Part shown: in pieces, positions 32,626 to 45,857 of the stretch
Position numbering within the stretch: the stretch's first letter is position 1
Layout of the letters: each line of letters begins with the position of its first letter
Assembly (NCBI GenBank): GCA_029216955.1
Contig: JANAVB010005597.1
Coordinates: 46,609,480-46,673,479 of the forward strand
Direction: 5' to 3'
DNA: 64,000 bases
From: Iris pallida
Lineage: Eukaryota; Streptophyta; Magnoliopsida; Asparagales; Iridaceae
Notes under the pieces: model-generated
What the model was told of the DNA's origin: nothing
The model's database searches: none
Seen by the model: only the letters and a program-made list of their open reading frames with translations
Position numbers and translations under genes: made by a program

Positions 32626-33213
32626 AGAGATATAAGAGAGAAAAAAAAATTATTTATGGACATATTAAACTACTTTCCCTTTCAAAAGAGCACAGTTCCA
32701 AATATTAGGTCCTCTCATGTTCAGATTTGGCATACATGGAGGTCGATGTAAAATTATCCTTTTTTCTTGACTAATTTTTTACGTGAACTAAGGTCTTTAC
32801 TTTGTAAATTATCACTAATAGAGGTATCATAATTATACAAGGATGTCTTATAGAAAATGAAATTAAAATGAAAACACCATTGTAAAAATTCTTGAAATCT
32901 TGTTGAATTACAATCTAGCAGGTCTAACTTACTGAAATAGTAAACAACATTGAAACCACTAATAGCATAATTATCAGCTAATTAGGTGTTGTTTGGTAAA
33001 TGGAACTGGAACTGGAACTGGAACGATATTTGCTCCAAATTCGGATTTTTGTTGAAATCCCATATTTCAGCCTTGGTGTACTTTTGAATTTGGAATGAAA
33101 CCCCACATCTCCTAAATCCTCACTTCTCCACCGGATTTGACTTAGACAAAGTAAAATAACAATAACAATTATAGTTAGATTTAAGTAGTAGTAGCAGCAG
33201 CGGCAGCAACACT

Positions 33214-33626
33214 AGGCCTCGTTTGGTTCACGGAAAGGAAATGAATTCTCTTGTATTTTTCATGGGAATAGGAAGTAGGATTCCTGTCACATTTTCTTTT
33301 CCTTGTTTGGTAAAACAAGAAAACTATCTAGGAAAGGAAAGCAAAATATAACAATGTTCCAATAATATCCTTACCTTTTAAAATAAAAATAGTATTGTAA
33401 AAAATAACATTAATGGTAAAATAAGCAATGACACATGGTTACTTTTGTCATAACTTTTGTAATAAATGTTGGAAAAGGAGGAAGGAAAATCAATCCCATG
33501 GGTCTTGAGTGGAACCATATTCCCACCAATTTTTTCCATTGTCAGAAAATTGATTCCCAAGTTTGTGGCTACCAAACAAAGGAAATGAACAACTTTCCTT
33601 TTTAGATTCCGTGAACCAGACGAGGC
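33214..33626. mobile_element. MITE with GGCCTCGTTTGGTTCACGG ends
   Basis: The left end GGCCTCGTTTGGTTCACGG and the right end CCGTGAACCAGACGAGGC are inverted repeats with one or two mismatches. AT-rich non-coding body. The right end runs straight into (ATA)n. Confidence 0.65.
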
Positions 33627-34420
<794 letters not shown>

Positions 34421-34620
34421 ATTAAAATATTTATCATAATCTTTATTGTGATAACTTATTATTCCAATGCACACTTTTCACTTTCCTATCTCAAGCAAAC
34501 ACCTTTATATGGTATATTATTAATCCAAATTCGACTTTTTATAAAAAATTCGAATCAAACTATTCATTCAAAATCCAAATTCAATTTTTTCTACACTTAC
34601 GTTTTACCAAACAGGTGCTA

Positions 34621-35690
34621 AAAAAAGCAACAAACTTGCTATAAAGATATTAACAAACTTGTTAATCACAAAGCATAGCTCAATATGAAGATAACAGTAA
34701 AATTGATTAAAAAAAAACTAAAATAGCATTATTGGCATTGATAGGGTGATGAAGATCATAGTTACAAAATAAAACAACATCCAACTACAGCAAAACTTTG
34801 ATATTGAGATAGAGCAACAATTTCTAGGCATTGCCTGTGCAACCCTGCCATATTACAACCTCGTAGCTCTGCAAAGTCGTGCCACTACATCCCATCGGAC
34901 CCACAGCTCCACAGCACTATTGCCTCGCTACATCGTTGCTCAGTGGCACCGCTGCTCTACGCCCTTCACAATCCCACTGCAGTTGCTCCAACTTTATGTC
35001 TGACACATGAAAGCACACCATCTCTATGTCCGATGCGTACATATAAAGTGAGCCATCAAAGTACCACTTTACGTCATTCACCTATGTCTGTATCCTAGTC
35101 CAAGTATGAGCTCGACCCTTTTGTAGTCTACCTCCAAAGAAATTTCTCCAAGAAATGATGACTAAAATTGTTGTGGAATTTGAACCTTGCCTATTAGAAC
35201 ACCCCTTCCCTCTACCATACTAATTAACCACTTGAGCCAACATACCTCATGTTACAAATCAACAAATGATATCTCAAATAATGAAATACACACACTTGGG
35301 ATTTTCTTCAAAATGGAATGGCAAAAATGAGTCACTAATGGCCAAATCCAACAAACCCCAATGAGCCCCCTCATATTTCAATATGTGAATGAGCGTTTCC
35401 CACAATGATCCTACACTGTGAATTAGGATAGATGTTGAGTACGACTTGGATCTTTTTCCATAGTATAAGGTACATATAGACTAAGTCTTGAATTATACCA
35501 TAGCTACAATCCTTTCCACTTACAGAATTACATAAGTTGTACCTTTAGTCACACTTTAAATGCCTTGTGCCGACCTTGTTTATGTGTATGTACTTTGGGT
35601 GTCTACAATTTTTACTTCAAGAGACGGCATATATCTTTTTACATAAATGTGAGTTCTTTCCTTAGAAAGTTTAATATTCCAACATGAGGC
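34621..35690. other. Intergenic, no gene recognised
   Basis: Unique-looking DNA. No long open frame, RNA gene or element border seen before the LTR at 35691. Confidence 0.4.
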
Positions 35691-36331
35691 TGTCACGACC
35701 CGCACCCTGATTAGGGGGACGAGAACGTGGGTACGTCCAGCCTACGCTGTAGTGTCGGCGGTAGAACGCTGTATAGGTCATCTATAACATCTAACATCTA
35801 ACAACAAGATATATAAACCTATCATCTCCGCACGGAGGTATAACATAACATCTCAACTATATATCTCAAACACAAGTCTAGGAAAGATAGAGCATGATAT
35901 GGAATCAGATAAAAGGAAGAAACTGAATATAAATAGAGTTATCACACCACACAAAGTAGATGTCCAACACAAATAGATACAAGACCTGAAATATAACTAA
36001 GACACAACTAACAATCGGAACAATCCGATACAAACTGAAAACTATAAACACTAGACTAGGCACCCTCTACTGAGCTAGATGCTCCTCAGGCTCATGAAGG
36101 TCACCCTCATGTGTCCCATACAAGGTAGGACAATCACCATCATCATCTGTAATATTTTCAACAGGTCCAGTCAGGACAGGAACGAGCACAATACATCTCA
36201 CGCACTTCATATCATATTGGAAAATGTAAAGCATGCAAAGAGTAAGATACATGGACTGTAAAGAAATATATATATAAACGAGAGAGATTTGATAACTAGA
36301 AATATCTATATATATGATAAGTAAGAACTGC
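35691..36331 (-). repeat. Element D 3' LTR, truncated
   Basis: Matches 37736-37906 and then 56659-57150 closely. The match ends at AAGAACTG (36331), where gag begins; the other copy continues with TAGGTAACCTG. Confidence 0.88.
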
Positions 36332-37479
36332 CTCTTCCTGCAGTCGTCCCATCCGTGACCTTGCTTCTTACAGAAGTTACATATAGGGTGTTGTTGCTGC
36401 CTGGGTGCCTGCTGGTGAAGTACATGTCTCTGGCCCTGAAGCGGCTGCTGAACTGGCCTCTGCTGTATGTGAGGGCGCTTGGCTAGCCCTGCACTAGAAC
36501 TAGCCCCTAAGGTATCACTGCCCCTCTTCGGCTTGAGGCCGAAGTCCTCCTCTGCAATCTGTGCGTCCATCAATATCTGATCGAACGTCACGTCATGGCG
36601 TCCCGAGGTGCGGGTGCGCACTGCATGAATAAGTCCCCTACGGAACTTACGAGCCTTCTGCCCCTCATCCTGGATCATATCGGGAGCGAACCTGCTAAGA
36701 CGGAAGAACTCAGCTGCATACTCGTCCACCGACGAGTTCCCCTGTACTAGACCCACGAACTGGCCCTCCAATGCTGTAAGAGCCACGTCCGGGAAGAACT
36801 TCTCCTTGAAGAGTCTCCGGAAGTTCTCCCATGTCAGCCCTCTCACCGACGCACGAGGATCCGTGCGGTACCATGTCAGCACAATATCGAAGAATCGGCT
36901 GGCTGCGACCGAAACCCAAAGTGCTCTAGGAAGCTCTGCCAGCTCCATGCTCCGCTGCACATCCTCTAGCCAATCATCTGCATAAAGGATGCCCTCTGTG
37001 CCCGTGAAGTCCCTGGAGCTCATCTTCCTAAAGTCTAATACTATCCCCGACCTGGACTGCTGTTGGTACGGCTGCTGGCCAGTAGGGCCCTGCACCGTAC
37101 CCGGTGCCACTCTCTCCACTGCTGCCAGTACAAGCTGATGCGAGTTCTCCATGCTTTGCCTCAGCATCTCAATCTGACGGTGTGACACCTCCGACTGGCG
37201 CTGCGATGCCTCTGCCTGGGCCCGTTGAGTCTCCATCATCTGCTGAAGGTAAAGGAACATATGATGTGTATCCGTCGGTATCGGTGGTGGTGGCGGCAGC
37301 ATCTCCGGAATGACGACCGAAACCCTCTGGGGTGGAGGTAGTAGACCTCCCTGTGCAACTGCCGGGGTCTCCGGGATAGTGTAATCACTGGGGGCAGTCT
37401 CATGAACCTCCTCCTCAGCCTGATCAGATCTCTTGGGCAAGCTACTCGATCCAGTGGCCTGCGGATGCATCTTCGTCAT
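36331..37479 (-). CDS. Element D Gag (C-terminally joined to LTR)
   Basis: Frame from MTKMHPQATGSSS (37479). The N-terminal part is proline-rich and then Gln/Met-rich. The gag domain follows: DFTGTEGILYADDWL, LTWENFRRLFKEKFFP and VDEYAAEFFRLSRFAPD, typical of plant gypsy gag. A zinc knuckle, CNFCKKQGHGWDDC, lies at the end. The frame then reads on into LTR sequence to a stop at 36067, an artefact of the deletion that removed protease, RT, RNase H and integrase. Gag itself shows no stop, so the copy could still supply capsid protein; that is inference. Confidence 0.85.
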
Positions 37480-37735
37480 CCTGGAGACGAATTGAAACAA
37501 TGAGATCAATATGGCACATGAGTAGATTATCAAAGAAGGACAGTTAATTTAATACAAGGAGAGTCATCATGAAAATCAAAAGATCAAAATTTTTTCTAGG
37601 TGTGATTGAGAAACTCCTATCATGTCCTAGGTCCTACATCCTAATTGCAGGCTCGTAATTAGTACTCTAAGTCGAGCACCATTACGAGATCGCACTAATT
37701 GCGACACAGGACCTGCGTGGGCCACCACAAAAATG

Positions 37736-37906
37736 TGTCACGACCCGCACCCTGATTAGGGACACGAGAACGTAGGTACGTCCAACCTACGCCGCAGTGT
37801 CGGCGGTAGAACGCTGTATAGGTCATCTATAACATCTAACATCTAACATCTAACAACAAGATATATAAACCTGTCATCTCCGCACGAAGGTATAACATAA
37901 CATCTC
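37736..37906 (-). repeat. Element D 5' LTR, first piece
   Basis: TGTCACGACCCGCACCCTG start, matching 35691 onward. Cut after ATCTC (37902-37906) by element C; the rest is at 56659. Confidence 0.9.
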
Positions 37907-39307
37907 TGTCACGCCCCGATTCCATAGAATCGATGGTCGTCCCCCGGGCGTGATGCCGTACGAACCTAAGTTGCGATCGCACAAGGCATAGTCATAAGGT
38001 TATCCGAAACACAACATCATATTAGAGTATGCAGAGAAATTGATTGGCACATTTGAAATAGAAGTAAATTTTTTCATTGATAATAAAACTTCATTTACAT
38101 TGACTTCATTACATGCATTGCCGCGCGGGCTACAATATGACTCGACTTACAAAATGAACGCCGATGAGATAGTCGTTCCATACATTACATCCCTTTTTAC
38201 AAGCAAAAACTATTACGCTTTCCACCTGGGAGTGAGAAAAGCCGAACCGCCATCTATTCTTTTGGACTGAGTGCGGGTCTTCTTCAAAAGAAATCCAGAA
38301 CAAGCCTTTACACGGACGAGGCTTCAAAAGTGTCCACGCCGCCTTGAGATTTTAGGTGGCACGCCCTTCGTGGTTCGGGGTACCTGCGTGGAGAGCGAGG
38401 ATCAGTACATTACACTTTGTACTGGTGCGTGGCAAGTTAATTTCCAAGTTCTCACTTGGTTGAATGAGTTTATATGACTTAGTTCATGAATGTTTCTAAC
38501 CATACTAATGAATTTCAAGCAAGCAATGACAAGCATAATGTAATTTACGTCGGAACTTACCCCCGGCGGACCGCGCCGCATCTTTTGAAACTTACCATGT
38601 TCTTCCCTGTCAATTGTTATCATTTATATTCCAAGTGCAATATTTCGTGTGTTGGTCACTGGCTCCCAGAGCCATCGTGGACTCCTCTAGCTTTTGTTAG
38701 ACGGGGTCCTTTCAGCGTAAGTAGCGAGCCCCGCTGCAAGTCCTCGCCTAACCCGTGTCCAGCACAGCTAATTATTTGTTTCCCTTTGCCCGCAACGGTC
38801 CCATGGCCTCGGGTTGCCGTGCGGAGAAACGCTCACCTTGTCGACAAGTTGTCCATGACCGTGCAAAGACATGTTTTTAGTTGTTAAGACATAGCCTACC
38901 TTTTCTTTTTGAGAACTTGCTCATTCATTCGTGTTCGTGCACTTGCATTTATCTTTTCATTCGCAACAACACTATCGACTTTGCCTAAGAAGGGGGTCGA
39001 GAAGAGAAGGGTCAGCCACTCACCTTGAGTTTACTTCGACGAGAGAACTTGCTGGTTGCGCTAGACGTCGCCTACGCGATTACCTGAAATCGTAGAAGCA
39101 ACCGATTAGAATACTGCATTATTCAAGAAGTTCGATAGAAAATGCGAGTTCGAAATGCAAGCCATGAAAACCATCGAAAACATTCACGAAAGCGCATTCA
39201 AAAAACAAAGCCAAAACCAACGCAAGCGGCGTGAAAAGCAGAGCAACGGGAGGTCTCTCCCGACTCAGCCGCAGAGTCAATCCTCGAGGTGCAACCCGCT
39301 GAATATG
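37907..39307 (-). repeat. Element C 3' LTR, first piece
   Basis: TGTCACGCCCCGATTCC start; matches 55073 onward until CTGAATATG, where the CACTA element enters. Confidence 0.92.
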
Positions 39308-39324
39308 CACACAACACCAAAACA

Positions 39325-39705
39325 GTCGTTTCCTAACGACTATAAGCGTTAGAAAAAAATTTTCTAACATTTTTTTGCCGTTGTTAGTACGGTGTGGGGA
39401 ATTTTCCTAACGGGCATTGTAACGATTTTTTACCGTTAGGAAATAGGATTTCCTAACGGTATAACACCGTTAGGGAAATGATTTTACTAACAATAAAATA
39501 CCGTTGGTAAATTTAATTTCCTAACAGTGAAACAATGTTGGTAAATAAAATTTACTAACAGTAAAAAAGTGTTGGTAAATGAAAATTTCTAACAGTAAAA
39601 GAGTGTTGGTAAATAAATTGTCCTAATGATAAAAAATCGTTACAATGCTGATTAAAATCGTTAGAAATTATAGATTTCTAACATTTTTTTCACCGTGACA
39701 AAGCA
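39325..39705. repeat. Left subterminal repeats of the CACTA element
   Basis: CCTAACGGT, ACCGTTAGG, TTTCTAACAGT and similar words occur about every 30-40 bases in both orientations. In En/Spm such motifs bind the TnpA protein. Confidence 0.8.
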
Positions 39706-39934
39706 AGTCATAACTGTTGGTATTTGTTTACATTGCCTTAAACCTGCCATTCAAACTTCAGACTACCAATTATAGTATACATCATCAAACAAGTACAAAT
39801 CATTTCAAAGAAACACTATATATGCAAGAAAATTTAATTTCAATATATAATTCGATAAAAGTATTCGAACATTAAACAAATCCAAACAACATAAAGTTTA
39901 TTGAGTTAGAACAATTATGTCAAAAGTATAAAAA

Positions 39935-40440
39935 CTATAAATTTCGCAAGCAATACTTTGGCCAAATCACGAAGCCTCCATCAGCTATATCACAAAGTTT
40001 GTAGTTGCCATTTTGCGGACCATCAAAAATTGGTGCTTCCGGATCTATTACCTCCATCACCCAAACATTATGCTCCCCGTCTTGTAGCACCTTCCTTTGA
40101 TGACAAATGTTGTGTGATGCAAGATATCCCTTTTCATAGCATTGGTCACTGGTTTTGTAATTCCATTTTCCATTGACGACGGTCTTGGATATCTCTTTGA
40201 CCGGGTATTGCTTTTCTAGCTTGTGTCATTTTTACTTGTCTCACGGAGGAGGTAGAGCTAATTGCACGACAATAACTGTTCTTTTTCTCAGACCCATAAA
40301 CTTCAGCAATAGGATCATTTTCAAAATCTTATAAGCTTGCGATACCATTGCTACCATTAAGACTTGCTTGTATTTTTGCCTCTTCCACCGCTTCAATTTG
40401 TGCCTGCATTTCCATAATTTCATAAATGAGTACCAAACTT
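39935..40440 (-). pseudogene. CACTA second-gene remnant (Ptta/En-Spm and TNP1-like)
   Basis: On the minus strand a coiled segment (MEMQAQIEAVEEAKIQ) is followed by a stop and then NDPIAEVYGSEKKNSYCRAI, which follows the DP-x-x-x-V-x-G-x-E pattern of the Ptta/En/Spm plant transposase family. After one frame change, a 95-codon stretch without ATG runs from about 40228 to a TAG at 39935 and ends in GGFVIWPKYCLRNL, like the TNP1/En/Spm C-terminus. Family calls are from memory of motifs. The gene is broken by a stop and a shift. Confidence 0.6.
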
Positions 40441-41495
40441 CAAAACAAAGAAGTATTATTAAGAGATGATATGAATATAGACAATTCAATGAATGAGCAA
40501 ATTGCTATAGAAGCCTATTTCGGGGGTTGCACACTGATTCATAGAATTGCATGCAGGATGTTATTCCTGCTAATGTCTTACTGATAATGAGACACCAATT
40601 TAAAATATGTAGCCAATATAGGCTATAGAACAACAATTTTCAACTATCTAGGATCAGAAAATCAATAAAACATAGCATGTTGCCACTGGAAACTAAAGCA
40701 AGCAAGCATCCATCATCTTACTCAAGAAAATTTAAACTCAAAACAAAACACTAATCTACCTGATTCAGTTTAAGAGGAGCAGAAAACATATAGAGAATGA
40801 TCATCATGAGATGGACCAGTGACCACTAACACTACTTCAACTGATTATAGCAAGATAACAAGCATGAGCAAGTATCTGATAAAACACAGACTAACTAGCA
40901 TGACCCAGGTATATTTACTGCAATACCTGGCATTATAATCAACATGATTGAATGTCACAATATATTTGCTGCTATACCTTCAAATAATTGATTTGGTGGA
41001 AGCCCGTCGTATGACAAGACGGTCGAAAGATGAACTGCAATATGCGCCGGTTCATGTACAAGGTTAACTCACAAGACAATGATACTTTTAGTAGCCTCGT
41101 GCGCCAGGTATTGCTCTAGTGGTTTGCCTGATGACCACTGAGTGTAAGGGTATTGCAGCAAAAAAATCAAGAGGTCTTGAATATTAGTCTGAGTAGGTTT
41201 ATCTCACATGGAAAGGAAAAATGCTTATTATGATCATAACTGTCAGATGATGCATTTACCTGGGAGTCCTGATGATGCTGAAGAAGAGGGAAATGGTGGA
41301 CAACGGTTGTGAAAAATTGAAGAAAATTTGAAGAAAAATCAGAGAAATATAGGCTTCAAAGAGTTCCTCAGACGACGAGCTGGTCAGTCGAACAAACAAG
41401 TTCAGCATAGTTCATGTACTAAACTGATCGATCCAGTTGAGTTCCATATGGTTACAGAGGCTTATATTTGCAATAAAACTTTACCTGCACTTTCA

Positions 41496-41497
<2 letters not shown>

Positions 41498-41560
<63 letters not shown>
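41498..41560. repeat. (AT)n microsatellite
   Basis: About 31 TA units. Confidence 0.95.
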
Positions 41561-41564
<4 letters not shown>

Positions 41565-41689
41565 TTCCCGGAATTTTTCTCCATCCATAAATTTCATGTT
41601 CCCATGAAAACCAACCCAACCCAACCCCCACCCCACCCCTAAATAGTTGGGTTGCTTAATTCCCATTGGAATAAATAGTCATGGTCATT

Positions 41690-41960
41690 GTCGGTTGGAT
41701 CTAGCTCAAGTTCAAATAGAGTCGAGTGAGTCGGGTTCTAGTCCAGTCGGTACGGGTCCGGTTTGTGTTCCAGTCCACTCGAGTCGGGTCCGCCCGGGTC
41801 CACTTGGGTTAGGTTCGGTCCTAGGTTGGATTTGGATCCAGTTAGTCGAATCGGGTTCAGGTCCAGTCGGTCGAATAGGACTCAGTCTGTCGGGACTGGT
41901 TCGGGTCCATTTGAGTCGGGCCGGGTCGGGTCTACTAGCATAGTTCGGGGTATCGGCAGA
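41690..41960 (+). repeat. Degenerate CGGGTC repeat
   Basis: TCGGGT, GGGTCC and CCAGTCGGT words recur about every 20-25 bases in a GC-rich island. Probably a small element or decayed minisatellite; the frame open through it is low-complexity Ser/Gly. Confidence 0.55.
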
Positions 41961-42729
41961 TACTGATCAATACACAAGATAGATATCGGTTTTGGCATAC
42001 CAATGTTAGAAGTTTCTTTCTTGGTCAATTCCGTAGAGAAAAACTGAAGGAAAAAAGAAAGAAAGAAAATAGTGTCATCACAATAACTTCAAGAAGATTA
42101 ATAATGTTAAAGTGTATTCCTTAACGATAAACTATAGCCATTATTGTTTGTCGAAGTTGTACATCTATAAATTCACAACGTTCATCCATATTAATATTAT
42201 TGCATTCAGAAGTATTTTTGTGGTTGCACTATGTCTAAATGCAAGTAAATAAACAATAGTATCTATTTGCAAGTAAAATATTATTCCATTTAAAACTAAC
42301 GAGAAACAACATATATATACCAAATTATGTCTAAATGTATCAAATATTTTTCTAGCTTTTTAGAATACTTTATCAATTTTGGTTTTCCAAAATGAAGAAT
42401 CATATACTCCAATTACTGACACTGATATTCATAGAAACAGTCTGAAACCAATTCCGATATTTTGAACCTTGTCTGCAAGGTTGATCGGTTTTAGGTTCAA
42501 TGCATTAGCTAATCCATATAAAAATAATGTTAAAAAACTAAAATCACAATGCATTAGGCTCGACCCAGATCTCATCATTAATAATAAGATATCGTAACCA
42601 ACTGCACTACAGCATGATTTTGATGTAAAAATAATGCAAATAAATTAACAATGTCATATTTTAACATAAATTATGTTATGTTATAAGTTATAACAGAAGT
42701 TGAATCTTAATTAAAATATGAAACCTCAC

Positions 42730-43568
42730 CGTAATCAAGTTCGCAGAAGTTGAGATATAAGATGTGCGTGGTTAAAAAGGCTAACAGTGGGGCTGAGACC
42801 ATGACCCGGGAAGCCCCATTCTTCACACTAAAGGTGCGCAGAATGGTCAGAATGAGGGAGTAACCAATCAAAGCTACAGTTGATGAGCAGTGTAATTTCT
42901 CTGACAGCTCAAAATCTCTGCAGAATTCAGTAAATTAATTAGTCAATAAAATTTTACCTAAGGTTTCGAACACCTACACCAACTAGCTTACCTGCTGTGG
43001 AATATGGCACTCCAAAACCAGGCATTCATGGATAAAAAACCATAGATATGCCAAAGGCCAGTGTATTCATAGTATGTCCTACTAGTTTGAGGCCTAAGCG
43101 GAAGCTTGTAATAAAGTAAGAAGAAAAATGTCAACCAGCCATTAAATTGCACGAATAGATTCATGGCAGAAAGGGCAGCAGAAACAGGCTCCTGAACAAA
43201 TAATAATATTACCATGAGCAGGAGGAGATTGCATGGTACCACTAACAAAAAATTCAAAATAAATAAATAAACTTTAGCGTGAACTTCATGCATCTAATAA
43301 TTTACACACCTGAAAGGCTGAGATACGTATAAAGGGCCATTTACCATGATACTTAACAGGTCGGAGACCAAGTTTTCTTAATTCTTGCTCCCTTCGTATC
43401 ATACAGTAGTATCTGCAATCGCTCCTGCAATTCCATTCTTTCCAGCTGATATACAATGGTTCTTGCATATACCAAGAGAGATTGGAAATTCCATCAGTTG
43501 ATGTGCCGCAGTTCTGGATGGAGATGTCTCCAAGAGTCCCGGTCTTCTCACATTCTTCAACACATGTT
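42730..43568 (-). CDS. Captured PGAP3/PER1-like gene segment (three exons)
   Basis: Exons 43568-43310, 43191-42992 and 42917-42730 all have GT-AG borders and matching phases, giving about 215 codons without a stop. Exon 1 has CVEECEKTG, WYMQEPLYISWKEWNCRSDC and VKYHGKWPFIR; exon 2 has MNLFVQFNGWLTFF, YYEYTGLWHIYG and MNAWFWSAIFHSR; exon 3 has ALIGYSLILTILRTF, RVMVSAPLLAFLTTHILYLN and ELDYG. These are the hallmarks of the Per1-like (PGAP3) family, multi-span proteins of the ER/Golgi that remodel fatty acids of GPI anchors. The first exon (signal region) and the last exon (after LDYG) are absent. The segment lies inside the CACTA element, so it is a captured fragment. Confidence 0.88.
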
Positions 43569-44037
43569 CTGGAAAAATAAAAGGAACCTATGACAACCTA
43601 CATCAGGTCATAACCGATTATAACTTTCAATAACTAACATACTGGAAAATGAAGTATTCATGAGTTCTGAGAATTTGCTTTAAATTCCTATAATGGTACA
43701 ATTAGTTTAACTTCAACAAAAATGGAACCTGCAGGGTTTAAATGGACTGACAAGTGGCAACAACTCACTTATATGTTTTCAGTGGCATGAAACATCACAA
43801 TGGCAAGGATAGCTGCTATTGCTATGAATTGGAGTCAATTGGGTTATTTCTTAATAAAAGTTAGCTAAAATATCAGTACTTGCAATGGAGAAAAACCTAC
43901 AAAAGTGTATGGTAGTGAAAATCATAATTCAAGCATTGGTCTAGCTGGCAAAAGACTGGATCATGGTACTGATTCCAAAAAACAAGAAAAGGATCAGCAA
44001 ATGAATAAAGTGATGATCCATAATAGTATCAATTTCG

Positions 44038-44038
<1 letters not shown>

Positions 44039-44122
<84 letters not shown>
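44039..44122. repeat. (AT)n microsatellite
   Basis: About 42 TA units, the longest pure run in the window. Confidence 0.95.
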
Positions 44123-44123
<1 letters not shown>

Positions 44124-44359
44124 CTTTACATGCTCTTTTACTAAATGTCAGATATGTAGTTCTTAGTCTTCATTTTAATGCAAAGTTGTTGCCTTGTTGG
44201 AACTTCAATATCCATATTCTTCTAGAATTTACTTGTACAGTCAAGCAAGCTCCATAAGTGTACTTCTGAGTTCTGATATAGTGACAAGATGAACTGTATG
44301 TTCAGTTACAATATTATATTTCCACTTGGCTAACCATTTTTTTCTCAGATTGTGCCACA

Positions 44360-44401
44360 GATGTAGTCCTAATTTCCTAATTCTGAAATTAGGACTACAT
44401 C
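44360..44401. repeat. Perfect 17-bp stem hairpin
   Basis: GATGTAGTCCTAATTTC (44360-44376), an 8-base loop, then the exact complement (44385-44401). No mismatch in the stem. Confidence 0.9.
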
Positions 44402-44616
44402 CCGCAAATCTGAATGTTTTGGGTCGGTAAGAGTGAGGAAATAGAATTGGCAAAAAAAATTTTAGGAACTTGGGCTGAGCTGGTGTAGGCAGGACGAGGG
44501 TCTGTAGGGCTAGGAAGGTTATATTGCATAAGCGCGGAAACAGACAGTACATGACACCATATAAAACATGACACTAAACTCATGTGTGCATTCTTCCTTT
44601 AAACTTGCTCATTTTG

Positions 44617-44735
44617 AGTTTACATTAGCCAGATTGCATTTCGTTTATTGATGCATCATTAAAGCAACTAATACGTACTCCAGTTTATATTGGCCAGATT
44701 GCGTGGGTCAGTTTATATTGGCCAGATTGCATGTA
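44617..44735 (+). repeat. Three copies of a TTTAYATTRGCCAGATTGC unit
   Basis: GTTTAYATTRGCCAGATTGC occurs at about 44619, 44682 and 44710, the last two in tandem with a 28-base period. Confidence 0.8.
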
Positions 44736-45188
44736 TCGTGGTGTAATTCATACATGCTCTTACAGTCTTATCATGCCTTGTTATTAGTTGGTTCCTTCCT
44801 TGCCTGTAATGGTGTTTACGAATATGCTGTTTAAAGTGATGCCTTTGACTACCAACAAACATGATGCTTGGTGGAGGTATAGAGTATATGATAATACTAC
44901 TTCCTGCGTATTTTCATGTAGAGTGTGTCCCAAAATTATGGAACGTATGAATAATTTAAGGAACAGGGGAATGCAAATACTGAAGGGGATACCCAGTTTA
45001 CTGAAGAATAAAAATACTTAAGGGGATACCCAATTTAAGGAACAGGGGAATGCTCCAACTGAAGAATGAAAATTGCATCCGCCTATGAACTCGATATACT
45101 GGAGACTAAGCTTCATGCTTAGAAATATTTAAAAGATAAAGAAAGATGATAAATAGTATACAACTAATCAGTAACGCACAATACTTAC

Positions 45189-45857
45189 ATATTTTTCCGT
45201 TGCACTTGCACTAGGATTGGATGGCATTCCATAATACAACTGCACCAAACATCAAGAATGAACAAGAATGAACATCATTCAGTAAAAGAAATAGTTCCTG
45301 TCACAAGTAATAATAAATGCAAGGTAAAAATTAGTTTAATTTCACTTTCAGGTAAAAATCATCAGGATTTCATTGGAAGATAGTACAACAGTGAATTATA
45401 TTATTGTTAAAGAAATTTAGTTACTAGACATCCATAACTCCAAGTTGATACCCTATCAGCTAAGACTGTTATTTTTGTAGTTAAATACAACATGAATCCC
45501 TATTTGCTACATACCATGATACAATATGAGTTCTATTATGTAACAAAAGTGTTCCCAATTTATAGTTTGTTATGTAACTTATTTACTTCATCATTGTCAT
45601 CCAAAATGCAAGCAAATGCCAAATCAGACAGAGGCTTGGTTAAGAAATTTTCTTGAGCCATACGTTTGAGCTTGCTCATGACACAAAAAGAGGTGACAAG
45701 GAACAGAATACCATGAAAACTTCTTTACTGTATTTATTTCTAAAAAGAAAGAACTTTGGTGTATACTATCAAAAAGGCAACAAATGGAAGAAACCTGAAC
45801 TGCTATAAAAGCAAGCCAGATATATGCAACAATGCCAAAAAGGCTCCCCATGCTCAA
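45189..45857 (-). other. Possible further captured exons in the CACTA
   Basis: A hydrophobic stretch MGSLFGIVAYIWLAFIAVQ (from 45849) ends at a GT, and a 51-base segment 45239-45189 (LYYGMPSNPSASATEKY) lies between AG and GTAAGT in matching phase. They could be two exons of a membrane protein. The phase does not join the PGAP3 exons, so a separate source is more likely. Not recognised. Confidence 0.3.

Larger units (their letters stand above)
40500..42700. other. CACTA interior without recognised genes
   Basis: Contains an (AT)n run (41498-41560) and, at 41690-41960, a degenerate repeat built from GTCGGGTC/GAGTCGGGT words. AT-rich elsewhere. No transposase motifs recognised. Confidence 0.5.

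Noticed and set aside
41647..41943. Ser/Gly-rich 98-codon frame
   Set aside because: Translation of the degenerate CGGGTC repeat.
42730..43568. PGAP3 segment as a resident host gene
   Set aside because: It lies between CACTA termini with subterminal repeats, inside an LTR whose other copy lacks all of it, and terminal exons are missing.
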